Assembly (NCBI GenBank): GCA_963514095.1
Contig: OY741273.1
Location: 22,899,546 to 22,963,545 of the forward strand
DNA: 64,000 nucleotides
Direction of reading: 5' to 3'
Origin: Eutrigla gurnardus
Lineage: Eukaryota > Chordata > Actinopteri > Perciformes > Triglidae
In this document: positions 22,700-36,384 of the stretch, in pieces
Position numbering within the stretch: position 1 is the stretch's first letter
How the letters are laid out: the number at the start of each line of letters is the position of its first letter
Position numbers and translations under genes: made by a program
The notes under the pieces: model-generated
Databases searched by the model: none
What the model was told of the DNA's origin: nothing
The model's input: only the letters and a program-made list of their open reading frames with translations

Positions 22700-23080
22700 A
22701 GTTGAAATAATTGAACTTTTGCGGCGAATTCGCGTGAAGACGCGCCGCGACAGCCTATCAGCGTTGAGATCGTCACCGACGTGCTGACGTACGGACGTCC
22801 TGGTGTTCCCTCGCCGATAGTTGGTATCCAGGCGGGAGATCCTGGCACCAACCCTGGTTAGCAGGTCTTCAAACTGGGCAACAGTCAGCCTGAAGTACCG
22901 CTGGAACCGGCCGTCGTCCAGGCGCAGCTCCTGCAGGAGACGGTGGAACTCGCCGAGCTCACGCCGCCTCCGTAGGGTAGCATGCACCCAGAACCGACGT
23001 CGGCGCCTAGCCCGCAGACGAAGCTGGGAACTTCTCCAGAGTAGATACAGTGCAGCGATGGTGGTTATCTCAGCCATGAT
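22700..23080 (-). pseudogene. Truncated Harbinger transposase N-terminus
   Basis: The minus-strand frame MAEITTIAALYLLWRSSQLR, RRRRFWVHATLRRRRELGEF, HRLLQELRLDDGRFQRYFRL and ...VGARISRLDTNYRR matches the start of HARBI1-like transposases as I know them (the FWVHP...R, FQRYFR and L..VG motifs). After TNYRR the sequence departs from the family, and the remaining core with the DDE residues is lost. It represents an internal-deletion derivative. Confidence 0.8.
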
Positions 23081-23108
23081 CGACGAGAGAATGAAATGGC
23101 GGAAGAAA

Positions 23109-23157
<49 letters not shown>
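23109..23157 (+). repeat. (TTG)n trinucleotide run
   Basis: About sixteen TTG units. On the minus strand this is (CAA)n, coding polyglutamine immediately upstream of the transposase-like start Met. Confidence 0.95.
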
Positions 23158-23158
<1 letters not shown>

Positions 23159-24438
23159 GGGCGGGCTCGTCGCGCGACGCGATGAGGCGTTTTTTGGCAT
23201 ATTGGACCGGCGTCAAAACTGGAGCGTCTAGCGCGACGCGATTTCATTTGTCGCGCGATTAAATCGCGTTCATCGCGTTTGGTGGGTACGCCCTGTAAGA
23301 TTAGCTAACATGAGCCATAGCGATAGTTACATATATATTAGCACAATAGCTAACGCCATAGCTAAGATTAGCCCTGTAAGGGGTGAGTGAGGGGTGAGAG
23401 GGATCCACGGAAGACACCCCAAACACACAAGTCACACAAAAAAAAAAGGAAATCAAACTGGGGGTCACACAGCACACAAAAGGGGAAACTCAGCACCTGT
23501 AAGGACAAGTGGGGAACAATTAATGGGGTTCATCCACACTCAAGTCCAGATTACAAATCAAATTAAACAAAAATCAAATAAACTGCCAATATGATTAAAC
23601 AAAATAATCTAACAAACAATAAGCCAAATAATTAAAAAGTAAAAAAAAATCAATATCGACCACAGATATTTAGAGGTACAAATTCATGGGCATAACATTA
23701 ACCTATCGGAGCGAGGGAATGCACCGCACAGCTCATGCACAATTAAAATGTGCGGATGCCCAGGTGTAATTAGCGAAGTGACGCAGCGAAACTCAACGCG
23801 AAGCAGAGCCGCACAGGTGTAGCCACGCCAGCCAGAGCAGAGCCAGTTCACAAAGCAGCGCCAGGCTAAAGCAGCGCAGGGCAGCGCTAAGCAAAACGGC
23901 GAGAAGCAAAACAGCGCAAGCTGAGTAGCGCCAGGCCGCCAGGCTAAAACAGCGCAAAACAGAGCAAGGCAAAACAGCACAAACAGAGCAGCCAGGCAAC
24001 CACTTAGACGAAACAACAGCAAATAGGTTAACGCTACACAGACAGCACGATAGCAATAGCATGGCTACTACAGACATACCTGCACGCAGCCGCGGGAGGA
24101 AGGAGGCGAACAGGAAGTGGGAGGGACTGCGAGCCAAAGAGCAAAAGGGAGAGAAGATACCCACCTCCTCTTTTATACCGTGTCCGGTGTAGCAATTGGC
24201 CAATAAAAGCCAAGCACTCACTCACCTGGAGCATGGGGGAAATGATCTCATCCTGCTACAATTGTACTTGTTTAAATCACGTCTGAGTCTCTTTGAAGAA
24301 TTGTGGAATAATTGCAACAAAGCAAATGTTGACATAGAGTTTCTTTTTAATTTATGTCATCTGGTCCATTTTCCATTTACACACAGTTTCATTCAAAAAA
24401 TCACTTCCACTTCAGTACATGATAGAAAAACAAACACT

Positions 24439-24506
24439 TTAATAAATATATAAATACATATAGTTAATAAATAAATAAATGTAATAAATACATATTAAAT
24501 AAATAG
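24439..24506 (-). promoter_or_regulatory. il12a: AU-rich element in il12a 3' UTR
   Basis: On the transcribed strand the sequence holds ATTTATTTATTTATTAA and additional ATTTA pentamers (ATTTATTACATTTATTTA, TATTTATTTAA). Overlapping AUUUA with a UUAUUUAUU nonamer is the class II AU-rich element of short-lived cytokine mRNAs. It begins about 155 bases after the il12a stop codon, so it should lie in the 3' UTR. ATTAAA hexamers at 24438-24443 and 24346-24351 are possible poly(A) signals. Confidence 0.7.
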
Positions 24507-24660
24507 TGTTGTGCAGCACAGGACATGTACAGCACTACTTGGTCAGCAGTTGTAAAGGATGATTGTGAATGACCAGAAAGGTTTGTTCAGTTGTGATACG
24601 TTATAGGAGAAGAGATATTGTGATGTTGGTTGGAATGATGGTGATGAGGTTTCAGGATGT

Positions 24661-24801
24661 TTAGTTCCTGTGGTCTCCAGAGGCGATGTAGCCCATCGCT
24701 CGGTTGATGGTGATGGTCCGGACATGGAAGCCCCTCATCATCTTACACATCTCCTGCCTGTTACTGAAGGTGTCGTTCTGCCACATCTGGGCAGCGTCCT
24801 C
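24661..24801 (-). CDS. il12a: il12a exon 7 (C-terminus)
   Basis: Residues 161-206 plus stop. It starts after TTTTAG with EDAAQMWQNDTFSNRQEMCK, then MMRGFHVRTITINRAMGYIA and ends SGDHRN. Cys179 and the R.ITINR..GY motif are hallmarks of the last helix of IL-12 p35, comparable to the human C-terminal FRIRAVTIDRVMSYL. It contains a sequon NDT. Confidence 0.96.
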   Translation of the reverse strand, partial: EDAAQMWQNDTFSNRQEMCKMMRGFHVRTITINRAMGYIASGDHRN

Positions 24802-24948
24802 CTAAAAGACCACACAAGAGGGGAAACAACATGAGTACTCACGCGCCACCTGCCAAAAATACAGAAAATCTTTACGATCTTGTGTCAGTTTTCCTCCTCA
24901 AGACTGAACCATGAGTTTCGTGACAAAATAGAAGTAACAGAAAAATAC

Positions 24949-24990
24949 CTCTGAATGGTCATTCTCTCCATTCGGCATCAGGGAGCATTT
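24949..24990 (-). CDS. il12a: il12a exon 6
   Basis: A 14-codon exon, residues 147-160, KCSLMPNGENDHSE. It is flanked by a TATACAG acceptor and a GTATTT donor, phase 0 on both sides. CSLMPN is typical of fish p35. Confidence 0.93.
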
Positions 24991-25116
24991 CTGTATAAAC
25001 CAAGAAAGATTTCATCAGATGACTTTCAGATGTTATTTCCCAGGAGATTCTCTCTCACTATTTCTGTCTTTAAATCATGACTGTGTTTTTACCACGACCA
25101 CACGTGATGAACACAC

Positions 25117-25260
25117 CTTCCTCAGGCTCTCTATTATTCCCAGAGTCGGACTCAGAAGAGCAACTTCTTCCTCGGCACTTCTGAGTTGGGACTTGAGGTA
25201 GGACTGAATAACAGCAGCATAGTGGTCCAAGTCCTTCATGATGTTCCCCAGACATTCACT
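25117..25260 (-). CDS. il12a: il12a exon 5
   Basis: A 48-codon exon, residues 99-146, starting SECLGNIMKDLDHYAAVIQS and ending LSPTLGIIESLRK. It encodes the long helix corresponding to human LCLSSIYEDLKMYQVEFK. Acceptor TTGACAG, donor GTGTGT, phase 0. Confidence 0.95.
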
Positions 25261-25409
25261 CTGTCAAGACAAACAAAGAAAAATCTGTCATCCGTCTGCT
25301 TTTTCTGATAACATATGTAAAGCTGTATCGAAGTAAAGCAGATACTGGACTTCATCTCTGATCATTAAAAAAAAAAAGCATTTAAAAATAAATATGAACT
25401 GAAACATAC

Positions 25410-25448
25410 CTCACTGAAAGATGAATTTCTTTGCACCATGCAGCCTGT
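25410..25448 (-). CDS. il12a: il12a exon 4
   Basis: A 13-codon exon, residues 86-98, TGCMVQRNSSFSE, with a sequon NSS. Acceptor CCCCACAG, donor GTATGT, phase 0. It joins exon 5 to give the RNSSFSESECL segment seen in fish p35. Confidence 0.94.
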
Positions 25449-25727
25449 CTGTGGGGTGAAAACATGTACTGTCCTGTCAGGTGTCCATAAGCATCTTTAT
25501 ACACATGATCATTTGAATACGACATGGAATAAATAAAAGTTAGTGAAGCTGAGCTGAAGTTAGGAGGCTTGAGACTCCATAAATATGTCCAAAAACAATT
25601 CCATCCCATGTGGGAAAATATAAACATGCGTAAAAATAAACCATTTGGGATAAATCTATGTCCCTACACACATGTTTTAACATATAAAAATGACCAATCA
25701 GAATTGAGTTACATCAGCAAGCATCAC

Positions 25728-25817
25728 CTTGATGAGAGTGGGTGCGCAGGCCAGCGCTGTCTCAGCTTCACTCCTGAGCACCACTTTATCAGAGGCGATG
25801 CCAAAACACAAGACATC
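25728..25817 (-). CDS. il12a: il12a exon 3
   Basis: A 30-codon exon, residues 56-85, DVLCFGIASDKVVLRSEAET and ALACAPTLIK. It carries Cys59 and Cys79; the latter falls in the ACAP motif comparable to human VEACLPL. Acceptor TTACAG, donor GTGATG. Confidence 0.94.
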
Positions 25818-25908
25818 CTGTAACGCAATAATACGGGTATGAATTAGAAATGAACGCGTGTCACATAAACGCAAATAAATAACACATTATACAGTGAATT
25901 GTACTCAC

Positions 25909-26054
25909 ACTCGTAAGAAGCTCCGTGATGTTCAGCAGGAGGTGCTTGAAGAGCAAAGAGCACTCTCCGCACTTCTCTGTGCCCAAAGTGCGCACCGGGA
26001 GTCCCGTGGATGTGCGCCAGCTCAAGGTCATCAGCAGCACGCAGCTGGCCAAGT
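25909..26054 (-). CDS. il12a: il12a exon 2
   Basis: Residues 7-55. The exon completes the split Tyr7 codon (T|AC) and continues LASCVLLMTLSWRTSTGLPV, the rest of the signal peptide. Then come mature residues with KCGEC (Cys35, Cys38) and FKHLLLNITELLTS, the first helix of the four-helix bundle with a sequon NIT. Acceptor GTGCAG, donor GTGAGT. Confidence 0.93.
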
Positions 26055-26172
26055 CTGCACGGCAAGAGAGTGAGAATGTGTGGATTTACACAACAGTTGG
26101 AAAAACAACGCAGTGGAACCACATGGGGAACTCTTCTATGTTGCACTCCCTGTTTCGGGCTCGTTGACTTAC

Positions 26173-26191
26173 AGAAAGTAAAGGTTGCCAT
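26173..26191 (-). CDS. il12a: il12a exon 1 (IL-12 p35 start)
   Basis: The coding start of interleukin-12 subunit alpha (p35), which pairs with p40 to form the secreted cytokine IL-12 that drives Th1-type and NK responses. This micro-exon holds ATG and 19 coding bases (MATFTF plus the first base of Tyr7), then GTAAGT. The seven exons sum to 621 bases with no break: 206 residues, similar in size to other fish p35. Nine cysteines are present (11, 35, 38, 59, 79, 88, 101, 148, 179), the first in the signal peptide. Sequons occur at about 48, 93 and 169. All introns after the first are phase 0. The gene lies directly upstream of the schip1 3' end in transcription terms reversed along the strand (schip1 is transcribed toward it); IL12A and SCHIP1 are also neighbours in human. 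Confidence 0.93.
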
Positions 26192-26270
26192 CTTTCCCGA
26201 TTAGATAGGTATCTCTGGTGTGAGCCTGGTGAATATGGAGCACTGTGCTGCTGCCTTTTTATCTCATTGT

Positions 26271-26340
26271 TTTTATAGGTATTGCGCGCGGGGAACTCCC
26301 TGAGCAGTCCTGCAGGAGCGCGAGCAAAAAGAAAACTAAA
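26271..26340 (-). promoter_or_regulatory. il12a: il12a promoter: TATA, NF-kB site, IRF-like site
   Basis: A perfect minus-strand TATAAAA (26271-26277) lies 80 bases above the ATG. GGGAACTCCC (26291-26300) fits the kappa-B consensus GGGRNYYYCC and is 13 bases upstream of the TATA box. GAAAACTAAA (26331-26340) differs from an ISRE half-site pair by one base. This arrangement fits induction of il12a by NF-kB and IRF factors, which is established for mammalian IL12A. Confidence 0.6.
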
Positions 26341-26344
26341 ACGT

Positions 26345-27160
26345 CATGTGTAATTTCCTCGTTGACACTCTTCCAGCTCACATCGCTTCAATGAAAAACG
26401 GGAAGTCGTATTGTTTGTTTCTTATTTTGAGAGAAAGCAACAACGGGGGGGAAAAAAAAAGTAAAGTCAAAGTGTGAGGCAACTGGATACATTTAGAATC
26501 AAGACGAGTTCAGGGTTTGTGCGTGAGTGTGATTAGAATAATGACACGTGTGTGGGCTAATATGAGTATAGCCTATGACCGAATAGACCTGCATACGAAC
26601 TATTGACATCATCTTCTGTATTGCCTCAAGAAGAAAATAGATGAAGCTGACTGATAAGAGCCATTTAGTGCAGATTTGCGGGAAGCAGTTGCGAGGAACT
26701 GACATTAATTATGAGAAGGCATAAGCATGACCCTGTCAGCATCAGCACCACCTGTACATCAGGTGTATAGGCCTACCTTCAGTCAGGACTCAGCGTGCTA
26801 CAACGTCTGCAAAATAAAAACTATACAGTAACTATAAAATAAAGATTCACAGCCACTTGTGCAATCTTTACTTCACATTTAAAAGGAATACTGCTATAGT
26901 TTCCCCAAACTTATGATGACATCATGGTGATACAGTGGACATTTTGCAGTTTTTGTCATGTGTTTTACTTTGTCTAATTAGAATAAGCCTATCGGGGACC
27001 GTAGTGTAAAATTAAAAGATGGGCAAGCTGAGCTCATCGTCGTCATGGCGACCGGACAGCCCACGTGGACTCGATTCACGTCCACTGTTTCATTCACAAG
27101 ATGATTATTGTTTTGCTGCACATTTCACACAAATACCGTCACATCCTGCCTGTCTTCACT
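26345..27160. other. Intergenic between il12a and the 1.2 kb minisatellite
   Basis: No exon recognised. It contains short A/G runs and unique AT-rich sequence. Confidence 0.5.
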
Positions 27161-27164
27161 ATGT

Positions 27165-28333
27165 CCCACGTCTGTCCACCCCAGAGTCTGTCTTCACTAT
27201 GTCCCACGTCTGTCCACCACAGAGTCTGTCTTCACTATGTCCCACGTCTGTCCACCACAGAGTCTGTCTTCACTATGTCCCACGTCTGTCCACCCCACAG
27301 AGTATGTCTTCACTATGTCCCACGTCTGTCCACAACAGAGTCTGTGTTCACTATGTCCCACGTCTGTCCACCCCACAGAGTCTGTCTTCACTATGTCCCA
27401 CGTCTGTCCACCCCTCAGAGTCTGTCTTCACTATGTCCCACGTCTGTCCACCCCACAGAGTCTGTCTTCACTATGTCCCACGTCTCTCCCCCACAGAGTC
27501 TGTTTTCACTATGTCCCACGTCTGTCAACCCTACAGAGTCTGTGTTCACTATGTCCCATGTCTGTCCACCTCACAGAGTCTGTCTTCACTATGTCCCATG
27601 TCTGTCCACCCCACAGAGTCTGTCTTCACTATGTCCCACATCTGTCCACCTCACAGAGTCTGTCTTCACTATGTCCCATGTCTGTCCACCACAGAGTCTG
27701 TCTTCACTATGTCCCACGTCTGTCCCCCACAGAGTCTGTCTTCACTATGTCCCACGTCTGTCAACCCTACAGAGTCTGTTTTCACTATGTCCCACGTCGG
27801 TCCACCCCACAGAGTCTGTCTTCACTATGTCCCACGTCTGTCCAACCCACATAATCTGTCTTCACTATGTCCCAAGTCTGTCAACCCTACAGAGTCTGTT
27901 TTCACTTTGTCCCACGTCTGTCCAACCCACATAATCTTTCTTCACTATGTCCCACGTCTGTCCACCCCACAGAGTCTGTCTTCACTATGTCCCACGTCTG
28001 TCCACCCCACAGAGTCTGTCTTCACTATGTCCCACATCTCTCCCCCACAGAGTCTGTTTTCACTATGTCCCACGTCTGTCAACCCTACAGAGTCTGTGTT
28101 CACTATGTCCCATGTCTGTCCACCTCACAGAGTCTGTCTTCACTATGTCCCATGTCTGTCCACCCCACAGAGTCTGTCTTCACTATGTCCCACATCTGTC
28201 CACCTCACAGAGTCTGTCTTCACTATGTCCCATGTCTGTCCACCACAGAGTCTGTCTTCACTATGTCCCACGTCTGTCCCCCACAGAGTCTGTCTTCACT
28301 ATGTCCCACATCTGTCCACCCCACAGTGTCCTT
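27165..28333 (+). repeat. 37-40 bp minisatellite, about 31 copies
   Basis: The unit CAGAGTCTGTCTTCACTATG TCCCACGTCTGTCCACCC repeats with 37-40 base spacing. It has no stop in most frames, producing open frames of up to 489 codons that rotate through the same three peptides. That pattern, and frame changes without consequence, show these are not genes. A block around 27430-27770 recurs about 554 bases later (marker CTCTCCCCC near 27484 and 28038), a higher-order duplication. Confidence 0.95.
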
Positions 28334-29360
28334 CTTCACCATGTGGGCGTTTATGCTGTTTTCCTGTAAAATCAGACAGGGGAGAAAAAGAGCAATCCCA
28401 ACATGTTCTAGAGAAGTGCAACTCATTGCTCAAGTGTTGCATATTTTTCCATTGTGATTCTGAGGGACAATCTTTGAATGTCATATAGGCTAAAATGCTC
28501 AGCTTCTCATCAAGTCTATCGTTAAATCAGAACAGAACAGCCAGCTACTGGTGAGATTGTTTGGCCAACTTCCATTTCCAAGATAAGAATTAACATTTAA
28601 TTTACATTTAGGTCATTTAGCAGACGCTTTTGTCCAAAGCGACTTACAATAAGTACATTTGTCAAAAGAAGGAAACAAAGAAACCACAAATTAATCTATA
28701 ATCTAATAAGTATATGTTACAGTACGCATTGGAATTCTCATCAATAGATGAAGCATGACTTCATCCTCTCTTTAGACCCTCCAGACCGGGTTTTCAGGAC
28801 TTGTGATCCACTTCCTGTGTTTAATACACCTAAGAAAGTGCTCTCTCTGAAACTGCAGCGGTCAGTGAGTGTTTGACAGGAGTTTCCTGGCCTTTCGCTT
28901 GCTTCACTGTGGGATCATCAAAGACTGAAACTAAGTTTATAAATACAGTATAAGATCCAACAGAAGACCCACCGGGAGAGAGGTGAGGGACTTTCTCAGA
29001 GATACATTTATCATTTTCTACATAAAAAAATAACATAGCATTCATTGCTTAATCTAAAAAACTAGAAAAATTCCTAGTTATGACATTAAAAGGGGTTGTC
29101 CATTAATATGGAGTCCCTTTTAGCACAGTAAAAAACAATCCAAATGAGAGTGAGAGACATTGTCACGATAAGGCAAGACCGAAACAGAACTAGTTGAGTC
29201 ATGCTACGCGTAATGTAGTGTTTTATATTCTTGCTGCAGTCGTGACCACTGATTACACTTCCTATGTTCATTCGAAAGAGGAAGCTTGTTTAAAAGAGCA
29301 TATTCATCCAACATGCAGCATTACAAATTCAACAAAGTGCACAACAGACCAACATATATG
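28334..29360. other. Intergenic between minisatellite and schip1 3' end
   Basis: Contains one SINE-like piece (listed separately) and nothing else supportable. Confidence 0.5.
28600..28665 (+). repeat. Conserved teleost SINE-like fragment
   Basis: TTTAGCAGACGCTTTTGTCC followed by AAAGCGACTTACAATAAGTA is a phrase I recognise from interspersed repeats across teleosts. The full element is not delimited and the family name is uncertain. Confidence 0.6.
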
Positions 29361-29368
29361 AAACAAAG

Positions 29369-29382
29369 TTTATTCTTTATTT
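29369..29382 (-). terminator. schip1: schip1 polyadenylation signals
   Basis: Two minus-strand hexamers, AATAAA at 29369-29374 and a second overlapping A/T hexamer at 29377-29382, lie about 840 bases after the schip1 stop. The 3' UTR would therefore run from 30218 to about 29350. Confidence 0.5.
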
Positions 29383-30218
29383 TACATATCTGTACATAAA
29401 CATTTCTTCCCTCAAATAAAGTTTCTGATTACAGTAGGATGAAAACGATATTAACACACTTATTCATTTAAAATGACTCGTGTCAGAAAATCAACATTCA
29501 CAAAATGTTGAAGAGCAATTAGAGTGAACGTATTACCAAAAGCTAGAACTCCACTACAAGGCAGGCATGTTTCCTTTACACTCTTTTAGCACCTTCAAAT
29601 AAACATTTCTCAGTTGAAAACTACCATTTGTGCAGAATAAAAACAGGTTGACTTTGAAATACTTTAAAATTACCGTCCAACTTAAAATGGTCTGAAGAAG
29701 TTAGTTTCCATCTGTTTTTTTTTTTATTATACAATGTTGTTTCTTTTTTTTCTCATGACTGACTTTCTACTAAATTTTTCACTATTATTTAATTTTTTCC
29801 CAACAATTTTTGCATTTGACAATTATAATTTAGTGGCAAATGTAGAAAGTTAAAAAGAAACAAGAGCAAAGCAAGGCCGATCACTGCACAGGAAGCTGGG
29901 GACAGAATCCATGACAACACACAATCTGTTTCCTCTCCTCCCACGAAGCAGGAAGCGCTCCTCTGTCCTGGGAGAAAACCAGAGAAGCAAACGAAGGAGG
30001 GTGGCCTTCCTCTGTACTGCTGCTACCACTGGAGTCAGTGGGGTGGCTGGGGAGGGAGACATGGGGAGACGGGGGAGCAGCGGGAGCAAAATACGTGGGA
30101 CAAGCGGGCAGGGTTTGGATCGACGCGGGGCAGAGGTGGAATGGCCGGAGGGGAAGCCTCGTTTGGAGGGGGAGCGTAGCTTGGCAGAGAGGAGGAGGAT
30201 GGAGCGGGGACAGGCATC
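29383..30218 (-). other. schip1: schip1 3' UTR (inferred)
   Basis: Sequence between the schip1 stop and the first strong poly(A) signals. Its left part is AT-rich. The right part (29900-30218) is GA-rich on the plus strand and holds an antisense open frame of 213 codons that I regard as chance. Confidence 0.5.
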
Positions 30219-30270
30219 TTATTTGGAAAGGGTCCTCTCGGCCAAATGTTTCTGCTGGCTCTCAGCATGC
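30219..30270 (-). CDS. schip1: schip1 last coding exon
   Basis: Completes the split Arg codon (AG|G) and encodes HAESQQKHLAERTLSK and a TAA stop. It matches the human LTRHAESQQKHMAEK end as I remember it. The acceptor is CTTTCTGCAG. The final residues differ from the human MPAK ending. Confidence 0.96.
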
Positions 30271-31273
30271 CTGCAGAAAGAGAAAAGAACATACGGTCGG
30301 TTAAACCAGAGGTCTTCAACGTTTTCAGCCCCCTCCAAGGTTTATAGTGACCCAGTGGAGGGACCCCCTATTACATATCGTATAAAATATGTTCCTTATT
30401 ACATATTATGTAGTGCAGCCTATAGTGTATACAATGCTAAGCAATCAAAAATAATAATTGTTGACAGATTCATACATTTATTCTATTTTGGCATTTCTAC
30501 ATCACAATTTCACAACATCATATTTAAAAAAGGAAGATTTTTGTTTGCTTAATATAGCTTGTATTCATGTTAAGGTGGGTTTTTGGGCATATTTTCATTT
30601 TTGGAAGAAAAAAAAGAAACGTTTGGGATCAAATCATTTCGGGGACCCCCCTGTTGAAGATCTCTGGGTTCAAACGATGAGTCTGGTGATATTTTATATT
30701 TGACTTACTCCATACAAATAGAGTAAATATTAAAAAGCCTTTATTACAGTGGCTAAATAATTAAAAGAGTCAACGTGTTTCACTTTAGGTCTTCGTCAGG
30801 GAATTTGATAAAGAAACAAAACTGTTGTGGTCACATGACCCAGATAATATCATGACAGGTGAAACTAATAACCAATGACTAAATGCCATGAGATGAAATG
30901 GCGCAGAAAAAGAAACGAACATACAGTAAATCATAAGCTAGGTACGTATAGATTTTAACATTGGCTGCAAGAAGATCCCTGAAAAATATAGTTATATACC
31001 ACATTGTTTTTTTTAAAATACCTTTAAAAAATGTACAGTGAGTCTGGTAATGTTATATGATCTTTAAAAAAATAAAGCTGCTTCAAAAAATCAAAGAATG
31101 CCTTCTTATTTAAATGATAATTTATTTATTAGGAACAAATGGGCTTGAACCAGTGAGACACAATCGGGATAGGAGAGAGAAAGTATTGGAAATCTCCTTC
31201 TTTAATTCGTTTTTTCTCTAATAACCATATCCGTAAAAACAAGGTGTTAAACAGTGAATTTGTTTCTCATCAC

Positions 31274-31367
31274 CTGGTGAGGTCCTCTATGTCAACCAGC
31301 ATGGCATCTTGCTCCATGTGTAGTTCATCCCGAATCAGAAGCAACTGTACAAGCTCCTCATTCAGAC
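31274..31367 (-). CDS. schip1: schip1 coiled-coil exon 2
   Basis: 94 bases: completes Ser197 (A|GT), then LNEELVQLLLIRDELHMEQD and AMLVDIEDLT, then two bases of Arg. Leucines at heptad spacing form the C-terminal leucine-zipper coiled coil used for self-association. Acceptor CTCCAG, donor GTGATG. Confidence 0.96.
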
Positions 31368-31857
31368 CTGGAGAGGTAGACAATATCAGGAACAATACAG
31401 ACGTGTCATATTTACAATATGGAACTACTTAAAACACCTTATTGATAGGTGGACATTAAATCTACATGATATGTGGGTCTAAAATCTCCCGCCGTGGGTT
31501 TAAAATATGACCCCGAAACATTCTGAGTAGTGAGTGCCAGATCACACATCGGTGGTTGTTCCCACATCACATGTTTCAGCTATTGTTCCTTCAGCTTTGC
31601 AAGAAATTATGAGATTTTTAGGGGAAAATAAAAAGTAGCTCATTATTTTTGGACTCATGGGGATTTTTGGAGTTCTATGTTAGATGAGAGATTATTCATC
31701 CCTGTGTAGCAGGATCAATGATCTTTATGTGCTGTGACAGTAAACGCTCAGGGGAAGCTGGTATAGTTCTTTGAACTGATTAATATGGGTCAGAATGCAT
31801 GTGCATGTTTTTCCCCATTTGCTCTCTTGCTCATTTCTGCAATTGAAAGTAGAGGAC

Positions 31858-31892
<35 letters not shown>

Positions 31893-31893
31893 G
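31858..31893 (+). repeat. (TG)n microsatellite just past the donor of schip1 exon 31911-32034
   Basis: About twelve TG units plus a short interrupted extension. On the transcript it reads (CA)n and starts about 17 bases after the splice donor. Confidence 0.9.
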
Positions 31894-31910
31894 GTTGTGG
31901 TCAAACTCAC

Positions 31911-32034
31911 TCTCAATCTGGGAGTGCAGGTCATTGACTATAACCTGGAGCTGCCCCAGCGTCATATCTCTCAAGTCGGTGGGCTTCAGGCTTCTTTTCA
32001 TTAGACACTCACTGATGTGAGGCATGTGTGGAAG
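31911..32034 (-). CDS. schip1: schip1 coiled-coil exon 1
   Basis: 124 bases, residues 156-196 of the short isoform plus one base: LPHMPHISECLMKRSLKPTD and LRDMTLGQLQVIVNDLHSQI then E. This is the highly conserved start of the SCHIP1 C-terminal domain, which binds schwannomin/merlin and forms a coiled coil. Acceptor TTCGGCAG, donor GTGAGT. The length is not a multiple of three, so skipping it would shift the frame and remove the C-terminal coiled coil. The acceptor is preceded almost directly by a (TG)n run instead of a pyrimidine tract. Confidence 0.96.
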
Positions 32035-32040
32035 CTGCCG

Positions 32041-36186
<4,146 letters not shown>

Positions 36187-36384
36187 CAGGTCGGCCACCG
36201 GTGACTTCTTGCGATTCTGTTTCTCCACCTCCACCTGCATCTTGGCCATGGGTTTGGCCATCGCCAGCGCCAGCTTCGCCTCCGCCTGCAGCTTCTTCTG
36301 TCGACTCACGAAGTCCATGTCCTCCAGGGACTCAGAATCGTCCTCTGTGGTGTCCCTGTCCGAGTAGGAGGAACTCTGCTTGGA
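36187..36384 (-). CDS. schip1: schip1 exon with conserved acidic/basic region
   Basis: 66 codons, residues 90-155 of the short isoform: SKQSSSYSDRDTTEDDSESL, EDMDFVSRQKKLQAEAKLAL, AMAKPMAKMQVEVEKQNRKK, SPVADL. It is nearly identical to mammalian SCHIP1 as I remember it. Ser residues followed by acidic residues fit CK2 sites; CK2 phosphorylation in this protein is known to promote ankyrin-G binding at axon initial segments and nodes. Acceptor CCCGCAG, donor GTAAGT, phase 0 both ends. Confidence 0.97.

Larger units (their letters stand above)
22299..23295. mobile_element. PIF/Harbinger element, non-autonomous derivative
   Basis: Perfect terminal inverted repeats of about 27 bases start CAGGGCGTACCCACCAAACG at the left and appear reverse-complemented at 23269-23295. 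TAA is duplicated on both sides (22296-22298 and 23296-23298), the 3-bp TWA target site of PIF/Harbinger. Inside are a 32-bp tandem array, a minus-strand remnant of the transposase N-terminus and a trinucleotide run. The length is far too short for an autonomous copy, and the catalytic DDE region and the Myb-like partner gene are absent. Movement would need proteins from elsewhere in the genome. It is nested in the LTR-like unit and so is younger than that unit. Confidence 0.92.
22117..24260 (-). mobile_element. LTR-like unit (possible solo LTR) with nested Harbinger
   Basis: Read on the minus strand, the unit would begin TGTAGCAGGATGAG and end TTTCACTACA, satisfying TG...CA. A good TATA box (TATAAAA, 24171-24177) lies about 85 bases from the start, and AATAAA (22196-22201) about 80 bases from the end. 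A splice-donor-like CGTGCAG|GTATGT occurs near 24080. Without the nested 997-bp insertion it would be about 1.15 kb. I found no clean target-site duplication and no gag-pol-env sequence. An ordinary gene with a non-coding first exon is the alternative. Confidence 0.35.

Noticed and set aside
22682..23200. Polyglutamine-containing frame considered as a full gene.
   Set aside because: It is a truncated Harbinger transposase within a bounded mobile element and lacks the catalytic core.
27019..28488. 489-codon open frame, the longest in the window.
   Set aside because: It is the 37-40 bp minisatellite; the same peptides recur in all three frames and there is no start or splice context.
29911..30552. 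213-codon plus frame.
   Set aside because: Antisense to the schip1 3' UTR and last exon, low-complexity Arg/Gly composition, no domain.
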